A DNA stretch of 8,769 nucleotides from Bacteriovoracaceae bacterium. Its GTDB lineage: Bacteria; Bdellovibrionota; Bacteriovoracia; Bacteriovoracales; Bacteriovoracaceae. Location of the stretch: the NCBI GenBank assembly GCA_023146355.1, contig JAGLCH010000092.1, positions 1 to 8,769 on the forward strand, given 5' to 3'. Below, one piece after another: positions 1 to 5,535 of the stretch (position 1 is the first letter of the stretch; the number at the start of each line of letters is the position of its first letter). The notes under the pieces are model-generated. The model ran no database searches and was not told where the DNA came from. It saw nothing but the letters and a program-made list of their open reading frames with translations. A program made the translations under genes and the position numbers.

Positions 1-64
1 CTAAATAGAGACGACAGAGCTTTCTCTGCTCATCATTACCAATTGCTAGAATTATTCTTTTCAT
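1..64 (-). CDS. N-terminal fragment of a probable response-regulator receiver protein (partial, runs off the left edge)
   Basis: The minus strand is open from an ATG at 64-62 to the window edge, giving 21 residues that begin MKRIILAIGNDEQRKL. A short hydrophobic beta strand (IILAIG) followed by an acidic N-D-E turn and a helix start is the usual opening of a CheY-like receiver domain, where the acidic residues bind Mg2+ near the phosphorylated aspartate. A purine-rich GAGAG lies about 8 nt before the ATG and can serve as a ribosome binding site. The gene points away from the toxin-antitoxin cassette on its right, so the two are divergent. With only 21 residues visible the family call is tentative. 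The phosphoacceptor Asp and any output domain are outside the window. Confidence 0.45.
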   Translation of the reverse strand, partial: MKRIILAIGNDEQRKLCRLYL

Positions 65-123
65 AACTCGCTCTCAAGTTGTTAAATCTTTACCTATACT
101 CATATAGGAGTGGAGGGGGATAA

Positions 124-203
124 ATTTAAATTAAGTTATGTAAAGTAATGAAATATAAAGGGAAGAGTATAAGTAAGCGAATATAGGCGAAAAGAAGGCC
201 TTC
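124..203. repeat. Left copy of a perfect 80-bp direct repeat flanking the toxin-antitoxin genes
   Basis: These 80 bases are identical, with no mismatch, to 895-974, a spacing of 771 bp. The repeat starts in an AT-rich tract (ATTTAAATTAAG) and ends in the 10-bp palindrome GAAGGCCTTC. The bases just outside differ on both sides, so the limits are sharp. This copy lacks the second palindromic arm that completes the terminator next to the right copy, so it is probably the derived or displaced copy. Confidence 0.95.
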
Positions 204-210
204 TCTTAAG

Positions 211-240
211 CTTGCCATATTGGGCAAGTTATGCTATTGT
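211..240 (+). promoter_or_regulatory. Possible promoter and autoregulatory palindrome of the toxin-antitoxin operon
   Basis: An inverted repeat, CTTGCC (211-216) and GGCAAG (223-228) with a 6-nt centre, lies 18-36 nt before the toxin ATG at 247. It overlaps a candidate -35 TTGCCA (213-218), which is 16 nt from a weak -10 TATTGT (235-240). Transcription would then start close to the ATG, which would fit the absence of a Shine-Dalgarno sequence. Type II toxin-antitoxin operons usually repress themselves through a palindrome of this kind. The -10 match is poor (4/6), so this is an inference from position. Confidence 0.3.
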
Positions 241-246
241 TCTGAT

Positions 247-537
247 ATGAGAAGAGAATATAAAGTAAAATTAACAGTTAATAAAAAGAGTATTTCAAAA
301 GTTATTATTGATGACCACTATGAAGAAAACCACAGTGAAAGCATTGATGATGATATTATTCTAAAGCTCGTGAAAGACTTAGATAACCGTCTATTTGAGC
401 CTATTGATAACAAAACCCCTTTTAAATACTTTCTTACTGACTCTCTCTTAAATGACAAACCATATCGCTTAATATGGCTCCTAGAAGAGGACAACATCTA
501 TATCGGGGTTATAAATGCATATAGAAGGAGTGAATAA
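247..537 (+). CDS. Small putative toxin, first gene of a two-gene toxin-antitoxin module
   Basis: This 96-residue acidic and hydrophobic protein starts MRREYKVKLTV and ends IGVINAYRRSE. I do not recognise a named family with certainty. The size, the toxin-first order, the beta-rich C-terminal end (RLIWLLEEDNIYIGVINAYRR) and the directly following HTH gene fit the toxin of a higBA-like or RelE/ParE-type system. I chose ATG 247 over a TTG at 220 because the TTG sits in the hairpin upstream and adds a Cys-rich, unconvincing extension. Neither start has a good ribosome binding site, so leaderless translation is possible. The stop TAA (535-537) shares its last A with the ATG of the next gene, which implies translational coupling. 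The gene is more AT-rich than the mmd operon. It could instead be a non-toxic accessory protein. Confidence 0.6.
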   Translation: MRREYKVKLTVNKKSISKVIIDDHYEENHSESIDDDIILKLVKDLDNRLFEPIDNKTPFKYFLTDSLLNDKPYRLIWLLEEDNIYIGVINAYRRSE

Positions 538-839
538 TGAACTGGCCAAGTAAAAAAGAAATTGAACGTATTTCAAAACTTGCAAAAAAAAAACAAGGGA
601 CCTTGTTACTATCTCCTACGGCAACACCTCTTGAAAAACTAAGGTGGGATATTTGCCAGCTATTTTTAAAATATAAAATGGATAATGATCTCAATCAAAA
701 AGAACTCGCGATTGAGCTTGAGATCGATGAAGCTAAAGTGAGTAAAATTCTTCACCATCGCATTAAAGGGTTCTCTACGGATCGTTTAGTAAAACTCTGT
801 TGTAAAATAGACCCGAGCTTATCGCTTAAAGTTAGTTAA
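537..839 (+). CDS. XRE-type HTH antitoxin / transcriptional repressor
   Basis: This is a 100-residue protein. Residues about 52-74 (LNQKELAIELEIDEAKVSKI and on) match a Cro/CI-type helix-turn-helix: Q54 and L57-A58 in the first helix, a turn at E62-I63-D64, then the recognition helix EAKVSKILHH. The N-terminal 30 residues are lysine-rich and the segment 32-48 (LEKLRWDICQLFLKYKM) is a probable amphipathic dimerisation helix. This arrangement is typical of HTH antitoxins that bind the toxin through one part and the operator through the HTH. An AAGGAG ribosome binding site (525-530) lies inside the end of the upstream gene, 6 nt before the ATG, and the two frames overlap by 1 nt. It probably neutralises the upstream protein and represses the operon. 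The HTH call is firm; the antitoxin role is inferred from gene order and size. Confidence 0.8.
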   Translation: MNWPSKKEIERISKLAKKKQGTLLLSPTATPLEKLRWDICQLFLKYKMDNDLNQKELAIELEIDEAKVSKILHHRIKGFSTDRLVKLCCKIDPSLSLKVS

Positions 840-842
840 TAT

Positions 843-863
843 TTAGGTGGCCAAATCACCTAA
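843..863 (+). terminator. Stem-loop just after the toxin-antitoxin operon
   Basis: TTAGGTG (843-849) and CACCTAA (857-863) form a perfect 7-bp stem with a 7-nt loop, starting 4 nt after the antitoxin stop. No T-run follows on either strand, so it is a weak or atypical terminator, an mRNA-stabilising hairpin, or a palindromic protein-binding site at the edge of the cassette. Confidence 0.4.
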
Positions 864-894
864 CTGTCCGAAACTAATATTTATCTACTGATTT

Positions 895-974
895 ATTTAA
901 ATTAAGTTATGTAAAGTAATGAAATATAAAGGGAAGAGTATAAGTAAGCGAATATAGGCGAAAAGAAGGCCTTC
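895..974. repeat. Right copy of the perfect 80-bp direct repeat
   Basis: This copy is identical over 80 bases to 124-203. Its last 11 bases form one arm of the mmd operon terminator, whose other arm lies at 980-990. It is therefore the copy in its original functional context. Homologous recombination between the two copies would delete a 771-bp circle carrying the toxin-antitoxin pair and restore an intact intergenic region. Confidence 0.95.
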
Positions 975-990
975 AACAAGAAGGCCTTCT
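961..990 (-). terminator. Rho-independent terminator of the mmd operon
   Basis: On the minus strand the sequence reads AGAAGGCCTTC, loop TTGTT, GAAGGCCTTCT, then TTT. This is a perfect 11-bp stem followed by a short T-run, 6 nt past the stop of the last operon gene. Each arm contains the self-complementary GAAGGCCTTC, so each half can also fold or pair on its own. Confidence 0.85.
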
Positions 991-996
991 AAAATA

Positions 997-1284
997 TTAC
1001 TGAGCGTAGTACACTTGGTAGTAGGTTGGTTCCTCAAGGATGTTTTCCACCTCTTGTTGAACTGTCTGGCGCTCGTGAGAGTTTAGCCAGGCCTCCCAAG
1101 ATTCTATGTTTTCCCAAGTTGAGATAACCATAGTCTTAGAAGGATCATCCTTGTTAATCAAGGTCTCACCTTTTACGTAGCCGGCCTGTTTCTCCGCTAG
1201 TCCTCTGAGTTGAATCAGAAAAGGCATTAGCTTTTGCTGACTTTCAGGAGTAACTTTTCTATGCATAATAATTTTAACGTGCAT
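997..1284 (-). CDS. ABM-domain (antibiotic biosynthesis monooxygenase-like) small protein
   Basis: This 95-residue protein has the ferredoxin-like dimeric alpha+beta barrel pattern of the ABM family: a first strand MHVKIIMHRKV, a long helix ending in LRGLAEKQAGYVKGE, a strand TMVISTWENIESWEAWLNS, and a C-terminal strand YYQVYYAQ. The W-E-(x)n-W-x-x-W spacing around residues 58-68 is typical of the family. I chose ATG 1284 because it lies 6 nt after a strong AAGGAG; a GTG one codon upstream is also in frame. The preceding mmdB ends in two tandem TAG codons about 20 nt before this start and no terminator intervenes, so it is the last cistron of the decarboxylase operon. ABM proteins include haem-degrading enzymes, quinol monooxygenases and many of unknown role. 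No substrate can be named here. Confidence 0.75.
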   Translation of the reverse strand: MHVKIIMHRKVTPESQQKLMPFLIQLRGLAEKQAGYVKGETLINKDDPSKTMVISTWENIESWEAWLNSHERQTVQQEVENILEEPTYYQVYYAQ

Positions 1285-1305
1285 CACCTTCTCCTTATTT
1301 TTCTA

Positions 1306-2439
1306 CTACATTTTTCCAAGTACTGCGAGTAGTACACCTGCAGCGATAGCAGAACCGATAACTCCAGCAACATTTGGTGCCATTGCATGCATTAGTAGAA
1401 AGTTCTTTTTATCGTATGTCTGACCAACATGTTGTACAACACGGGCCGAGTCAGGTACTGCAGAAACTCCAGCGGCACCAACGAGTGGATTGATTTTATT
1501 CTCTTCTTTAAGGAATAAATTCATAAACTTTGCAAATAGAACACCACTTGCTGTTGCAATAACAAATGATAAAGCACCAAGTCCAAAAATCATCAGTGAC
1601 TGCGGAGTCAAGAATGTTTGTGCTTGTGTTGATGCACCAACTGTAATTCCAAGAAGAATTGTTGTTGTGTCAATCATTGTGTTGCGAGCAGTATTTGCAA
1701 GTCTTTCAGTTACACAACTCTCTTTAAGTAGGTTTCCGAAAAATAACATTCCAAGTAAACTCACCGCCCCAGGGGCAATCAAACAGCTGATCAAAAAGGC
1801 AACAATAGGGAAAATGATTTTTTCCTTTTTTGAAACCACGCGAGGTGCCTTCATTCTCATCAGCTTTTCTTTCTTCGTTGTTAGAAGTTTCATGATTGGT
1901 GGCTGGATAACTGGTACTAAGGCCATATAAGAGTAGGCCGCAATCGCAATTGGTCCGAGTAATTTCGGTGCCAGCATGGAAGAGAGGAAAATGGCCGTCG
2001 GGCCGTCGGCGCCTCCAATGATGGCAATTGCACCAGATTCCTGCGGAGAGAAACCAAGATATATCGCGCCTATGAATGTTAGGAAAATACCTGTTTGAGC
2101 GGCGGCCCCCAAAAGAACTAATTTTGGATTACTTAGCATGGTGGAAAAGTCTGTCATAGCACCAATACCGAGGAAAATAATCGGCGGGTAGATACCCAGC
2201 GAAACACCTTGATATAGGTAGTATAAGACAGATCCTTCGTCATATACGCCAAGCATTAGTCCTTGCATTGGAGGAAGATTACCAACTAAAATACCAAAAC
2301 CAATTGGTACTAGTAGTAATGGCTCGTAGTCTTTGACAATTGCCAAGTAGAGAAAGATAAAGGCAACAAAAAACATTAGGACATTGAGTCCTGAAATGTG
2401 CATGAAGCCAGTACCATTGATTATGCTATCTAAACCCAT
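1306..2439 (-). CDS. mmdB: Methylmalonyl-CoA decarboxylase beta subunit, Na+-pumping carboxybiotin decarboxylase
   Basis: This 377-residue integral membrane protein has about nine to eleven hydrophobic segments, the length expected for the OadB/MmdB/GcdB family. It removes CO2 from carboxybiotin on the biotin carrier and couples this to Na+ export across the inner membrane. Family hallmarks are present: IGGADGPTAI at 141-150 with the essential membrane Asp (D145), the NPLVGAAGVSAVPDSARVVQ segment at 317-336, and the conserved NTMIDTTTILLGITVGA region at about 253-269. A strong TAGGAGG ribosome binding site, which contains the stop codon of mmdC, lies just before the ATG and indicates coupled translation. 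The family cannot tell methylmalonyl-CoA from oxaloacetate or glutaconyl-CoA pumps on its own; the adjacent epimerase and the alpha subunit indicate methylmalonyl-CoA. Confidence 0.93.
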   Translation of the reverse strand: MGLDSIINGTGFMHISGLNVLMFFVAFIFLYLAIVKDYEPLLLVPIGFGILVGNLPPMQGLMLGVYDEGSVLYYLYQGVSLGIYPPIIFLGIGAMTDFSTMLSNPKLVLLGAAAQTGIFLTFIGAIYLGFSPQESGAIAIIGGADGPTAIFLSSMLAPKLLGPIAIAAYSYMALVPVIQPPIMKLLTTKKEKLMRMKAPRVVSKKEKIIFPIVAFLISCLIAPGAVSLLGMLFFGNLLKESCVTERLANTARNTMIDTTTILLGITVGASTQAQTFLTPQSLMIFGLGALSFVIATASGVLFAKFMNLFLKEENKINPLVGAAGVSAVPDSARVVQHVGQTYDKKNFLLMHAMAPNVAGVIGSAIAAGVLLAVLGKM

Positions 2440-2447
2440 GGTGCCTC

Positions 2448-2897
2448 CTAGCCAATTATCAACAGTTGTTCGCCTTGAGCAACATTGTCACCCTCGCCGA
2501 CAAGAACTTTGAGAATAGTTCCAGCTGTTTCTGCGGTAATTTCATTTTCCATTTTCATTGCTTCCATTACGAGAACTTTTTGACCTATTTCAACCTTGTC
2601 ACCTACGGCAACAAATAGACCTTTAATTAGTCCAGGTATTGGAGCTTCTACTCCACCTGTCGCTGTACTTTGAGGTGTACCTGCAGATGGAGTTGTTGCT
2701 CTCGCTGGTGCTTGCTTATATGCAGGCTTCATTTCAGCATCACTTGGCATAAGGCCTGGAAGTGGCATGTTTTTTATCTCATTAATGTTTACAGTGATCT
2801 CTTTTTCATCAACCTCAACAGTTGCTGTATCGAGGCCGACTGATTTTACAATCACTTCAATGTTTTTATTATTGATTGTTAAATTATATTTTCTCAT
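2448..2897 (-). CDS. mmdC: Biotin carrier subunit (gamma) of methylmalonyl-CoA decarboxylase
   Basis: This 149-residue protein has three parts: an N-terminal domain of about 45 residues, an Ala/Pro/Thr-rich flexible linker (about 60-82), and a C-terminal biotinyl/lipoyl domain (about 83-149). The biotin attachment motif is E112-A113-M114-K115-M116, with K115 expected to be biotinylated, and it lies 34 residues from the C-terminus as usual. The protein carries the carboxyl group from MmdA to the membrane subunit MmdB. The linker supplies the swing range. It starts 3 nt after the delta gene, with AAGGAG overlapping the end of that gene. No biotin carboxylase domain is fused or encoded nearby. 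Confidence 0.93.
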   Translation of the reverse strand: MRKYNLTINNKNIEVIVKSVGLDTATVEVDEKEITVNINEIKNMPLPGLMPSDAEMKPAYKQAPARATTPSAGTPQSTATGGVEAPIPGLIKGLFVAVGDKVEIGQKVLVMEAMKMENEITAETAGTILKVLVGEGDNVAQGEQLLIIG

Positions 2898-2900
2898 TGT

Positions 2901-3299
2901 TTACAATCTCCTTAGAGGTAAATTTTGTCTTGAGGCAAGAACCTCTCCATGCATCGCTTGCTTCCACGAGCGATCAGATGGAGCATTTTCATCCCAAGTA
3001 AATTTTTGATTCTGCTCACCATAGGTTTGGTCCATATGTATGGCCAAAGCGATGGCAATCATTATTTCTTCGTCATTGCTTTCAGCTTCTTTTGGGTCGG
3101 CGTTAACCATCCCCGAGTTTGCATTTTTCTTAGAATGATCAATCTCAAAAAATGCAAGTACCTTTGGAAGTACTGCTATATAAAGACTGATCAAAATAAG
3201 ACCACTAAATACAACTGAAACCCCTAAGATGCTGAACGTTAGTGCGTTGAAATCACCAATAAATAGGTTATCCCAACTTATGTTCATGGCCTCTTTCAT
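2901..3299 (-). CDS. mmdD: Delta subunit (OadG/MmdD family) of the sodium-pump decarboxylase
   Basis: This is a 132-residue membrane-anchored protein. One hydrophobic segment (about 17-43, LTFSILGVSVVFSGLILIS and on) is followed by a charged linker and a helical stretch DDEE-like (N75-DEEIMIAIALAIHM) that is characteristic of OadG/MmdD subunits. The C-terminus (W112, RQNLPLRR) is basic. In known complexes this subunit anchors and stabilises the alpha subunit on the membrane part. Its place between mmdA and mmdC matches the order in characterised mmdADCB clusters. An AAGGTAGG lies 6 nt before the chosen ATG; an internal ATG at residue 5 is an alternative start. Sequence conservation in this family is low, so position contributes much to the call. 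Confidence 0.85.
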   Translation of the reverse strand: MKEAMNISWDNLFIGDFNALTFSILGVSVVFSGLILISLYIAVLPKVLAFFEIDHSKKNANSGMVNADPKEAESNDEEIMIAIALAIHMDQTYGEQNQKFTWDENAPSDRSWKQAMHGEVLASRQNLPLRRL

Positions 3300-3311
3300 T
3301 TTGTACCTACC

Positions 3312-4865
3312 TTATAAAGGGATATTTCCGTGTTTTTTCATAGGATTTGTATCGCGCTTATTTTTGAGCATTTCAAGAGACTTGATAATTTTAAATCTAG
3401 TCTTTGCAGGATCAATAATGTCGTCGATATAACCTCTTTCTGCTGCACGGTAAGGGTTAAGGAATGCCTCTTTGTATTCTTCTTCTTTCTCAGCAGTGTA
3501 CTTTGCTGGGTCCTCAGAAGCTTTTGCTCCACGAGCAAATAGGATTTCACTTGCGCCTTTCTCTCCCATAACTGCGATCTCAGCAGTTGGCCATGCGTAG
3601 TTGATATCTCCTCTGAGATGCTTTGAAGACATAACACAATATGCTCCACCATAGTTTTTACGTGTGATGATTGTGACTTTTGGAACTGTTGCTTCAGCAT
3701 ATGCATACATAAGCTTTGCCCCGTGACGTATTACGCCCATGTATTCTTGAGCTGTTCCAGGAAGGAATCCCGGGACGTCTACAAAAGTAACAATAGGGAT
3801 ATTAAAACAATCACAAGTTCTTATAAAGCGAGCTGCTTTACAGCTTGCATTACTGTCAAGCACACCTGCAAGAAATTTTGGTTGATTGGCAACAATACCA
3901 ACAGCTTTTCCACCATATCTTGCAAAGCCAACAACAATATTAGGTGCATACTCAGGTTGAGTCTCAACGAAGCGGCCATCATCAACGGTATTTGTAATAA
4001 CTTCTTTTATGTCATATGCCTGATTCGGATTGTCAGGAATGATTTGGCTAAGCACAGGTGTTGCTCTATCAACAGGATCATTTGTCGGTACTATTGGTGC
4101 ATGCTCAACATTGTTTGATGGCATATGCTCAAGGATCGACTTTATGTAGTTAATTGCATCAACTTCACTATCTGCGCCGTAGTGGATGACGCCAGATTTT
4201 GTTCCATGAACTGAAGCTCCTCCGAGTTGTTCTGGAGTTACGTCTTCATGTGTAACAGTCTTAACAACTTTAGGTCCTGTGAGGAACATGTATGAGTTAT
4301 TTTTAACCATAACAGTAAAGTCAGTTAGTGCAGGAGAGTAAACCGCTCCACCAGCGCAAGGCCCAAAGATCGCAGAGATCTGAGGAACAACACCAGAGTA
4401 CATAACATTTTTAAGGAAAATTTCAGAGTAGCCTTTGAGCGCTTCAATTCCCTCTTGGATACGTGCCCCGCCAGAATCATTCATTCCAATTAATGGATGA
4501 CCATTCTTTGCTGCCATATCCATAACTTTGCAGATCTTTTCCGCATGGGTTTCTGATAATGATCCACCATGTGAAGTGAAGTCTTGCGAGTAGAGGTAAA
4601 CAGTTCTTCCGTCTACTGTTCCATAACCAGTTACAACACCATCGGATAGAATTTGTGTTTTTTCCATTCCGAAGTTTTGACACCTGTGCTTCTTAAACAT
4701 GTCGAATTCTTCAAAGCTTCCTTCATCTAAAAGAAGTTCAATTCTTTCACGTGCTGTTAAACGGCCTTTAGCGTGATGCTTGTCAATTCTAGCTTGACCA
4801 CCGCCGAGACGAGCTTCCGCTCTCTTCTTCATCAGCTCATCAAGTCTTTCTTCCATTGTTGCCAT
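3312..4865 (-). CDS. mmdA: Methylmalonyl-CoA decarboxylase alpha subunit (carboxyltransferase)
   Basis: This 517-residue protein belongs to the acyl-CoA carboxyltransferase family shared by MmdA and PccB, and its length is typical. It transfers the carboxyl group of (S)-methylmalonyl-CoA to the biotin of MmdC, releasing propionyl-CoA, on the cytoplasmic face of the membrane. Two crotonase-fold halves are visible, each with its oxyanion-hole glycines: SGGARIQEG at 131-139 and NYGGAYCVMSSKHL at 404-417. The segments FGPCAGGAVYSPAL (167-180) and FVDVPGFLPGTAQEYMGVIR (361-380) are strongly conserved in the family. An AAGGA lies about 9 nt upstream of the ATG. PccB is nearly indistinguishable by sequence alone; the decarboxylase assignment rests on the beta, delta and biotin subunits downstream and the absence of a biotin carboxylase. 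Confidence 0.93.
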   Translation of the reverse strand: MATMEERLDELMKKRAEARLGGGQARIDKHHAKGRLTARERIELLLDEGSFEEFDMFKKHRCQNFGMEKTQILSDGVVTGYGTVDGRTVYLYSQDFTSHGGSLSETHAEKICKVMDMAAKNGHPLIGMNDSGGARIQEGIEALKGYSEIFLKNVMYSGVVPQISAIFGPCAGGAVYSPALTDFTVMVKNNSYMFLTGPKVVKTVTHEDVTPEQLGGASVHGTKSGVIHYGADSEVDAINYIKSILEHMPSNNVEHAPIVPTNDPVDRATPVLSQIIPDNPNQAYDIKEVITNTVDDGRFVETQPEYAPNIVVGFARYGGKAVGIVANQPKFLAGVLDSNASCKAARFIRTCDCFNIPIVTFVDVPGFLPGTAQEYMGVIRHGAKLMYAYAEATVPKVTIITRKNYGGAYCVMSSKHLRGDINYAWPTAEIAVMGEKGASEILFARGAKASEDPAKYTAEKEEEYKEAFLNPYRAAERGYIDDIIDPAKTRFKIIKSLEMLKNKRDTNPMKKHGNIPL

Positions 4866-4887
4866 GATTGATTTTCCTTTTTAAATA

Positions 4888-4917
4888 AGTATAAATTACT
4901 ATTTTTTTGGTTCACAA
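4888..4917 (-). promoter_or_regulatory. Possible internal promoter ahead of mmdA
   Basis: On the minus strand TTGTGA (4917-4912) and TATACT (4893-4888) are separated by 18 nt, in and just after the AT-rich end of mce. The -10 matches 5/6 and the -35 matches 4/6. It would allow the decarboxylase genes to be transcribed apart from the epimerase. AT-rich sequence makes chance matches likely. Confidence 0.25.
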
Positions 4918-5303
4918 AGTTCAGTGAGGACACCCTTCGTTGACTTTGGGTGTAAAAAGGCAATGTTCATATCGCCGGCCCCGCCTCTTGGAGTCTTATC
5001 GATAAGACGAATTCCATCTTCTTCAACACGCTTCATCTCACTTTCAAGATCGTCAGATAAGTACGCGATGTGGTGGATTCCTTCTCCTTTTTTTTCAATA
5101 AATTTAGCGATTGGGCTTTCATCGCTTGTTGCTTCAAGCAGTTCAATTAAAACTTCTCCACAAGAAATAAAAGCAGTTCTTACTTTTTGCTCAGGAACGT
5201 CTTCAATCTTTTCGCACTTTTTACCAAGCATTTGCTCATAGAATGGAATCGCGTCATCGAGAGATTTAACTGCGATACCAAGGTGATCGATTTTCTTAAT
5301 CAT
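4899..5303 (-). CDS. mce: Methylmalonyl-CoA epimerase (VOC superfamily)
   Basis: This 134-residue protein has two beta-alpha-beta-beta-beta units of the vicinal oxygen chelate fold. It interconverts (R)- and (S)-methylmalonyl-CoA using a divalent metal. Visible landmarks are KIDHLGIAV at 4-12 with probable metal ligand H7, VLIELLEAT at 51-59 carrying E54, GEGIHHIAY at 73-81 with H77/H78, and VLTELCEP at 125-132 with E128. The length is normal for the family. An AAAGGA sits 8 nt before the ATG. It is the first gene of the leftward operon, 33 nt before mmdA. The epimerase is the main reason to assign methylmalonyl-CoA as substrate of the decarboxylase downstream. Confidence 0.93.
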   Translation of the reverse strand: MIKKIDHLGIAVKSLDDAIPFYEQMLGKKCEKIEDVPEQKVRTAFISCGEVLIELLEATSDESPIAKFIEKKGEGIHHIAYLSDDLESEMKRVEEDGIRLIDKTPRGGAGDMNIAFLHPKSTKGVLTELCEPKK

Positions 5304-5330
5304 AGGATTTGTCCTTTAGATTATGGGTTT

Positions 5331-5359
5331 TATATAGGGCATCAATGTTTTATTTCCAA
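5331..5359 (-). promoter_or_regulatory. Candidate promoter of the mce-mmdADCB-ABM operon
   Basis: On the minus strand TTGGAA (5359-5354) and TATATA (5336-5331) are separated by exactly 17 nt, and the epimerase ATG lies 28 nt beyond the -10. Each hexamer matches the sigma-70 consensus at 4/6. An alternative -10, CATAAT, lies closer to the gene. Confidence 0.35.
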
Positions 5360-5460
5360 AGATGGTATCAACCGTGCAACTAGTGGGGAAGCTTTTTTTT
5401 AGGGAAAATTATCGATTTATAGTTCTTTTTTATGATCAGATATTTTGACCTTCAATATAT

Positions 5461-5495
5461 TTGATACAAAAACTAAAGCTCCACAAAATCGTGGA
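5461..5495 (+). promoter_or_regulatory. Candidate promoter with an overlapping inverted repeat, upstream of the Nudix-NadD gene
   Basis: TTGATA (5461-5466, 5/6 match) and CAAAAT (5484-5489, 4/6 match) are 17 nt apart. An inverted repeat, TCCAC (5480-5484) and GTGGA (5491-5495) with a 6-nt centre, covers the -10 and the likely start point, a position suited to a repressor operator. Another -35-like TTGACC at 5445-5450 has no well-placed partner. The evidence is pattern matching only. Confidence 0.3.
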
Positions 5496-5535
5496 ATCAT
5501 GTCACAATTTCATTCGATTAACAGTAGGATAGGCC

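Noticed and set aside
148..186. 12-codon reading frame inside each 80-bp repeat (ATG at 148 and 919)
   Set aside because: It has no ribosome binding site, is very short and is simply part of the AT-rich repeat.
124..203. Integron attC site, since toxin-antitoxin pairs are common integron cassettes
   Set aside because: The repeat has no internal dyad apart from the terminal GAAGGCCTTC and no paired RYYYAAC/GTTRRRY core sites.
220..246. Upstream TTG start for the toxin gene
   Set aside because: The extension lies in the inverted repeat, has no ribosome binding site and adds an unlikely Cys-rich stretch; ATG 247 gives a more natural N-terminus.
1490..1930. Long open frame on the plus strand across mmdB
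   Set aside because: It is antisense to a well-supported membrane protein gene; its composition is that of reverse-complemented hydrophobic codons.
3338..4118. Open frames on both strands inside mmdA
   Set aside because: They are out-of-frame shadows of a strongly conserved carboxyltransferase gene and show no domain of their own.
3312..4865. Propionyl-CoA carboxylase beta subunit (PccB) instead of MmdA
   Set aside because: The same operon encodes the membrane decarboxylase, delta subunit and separate biotin carrier, and no biotin carboxylase is present.
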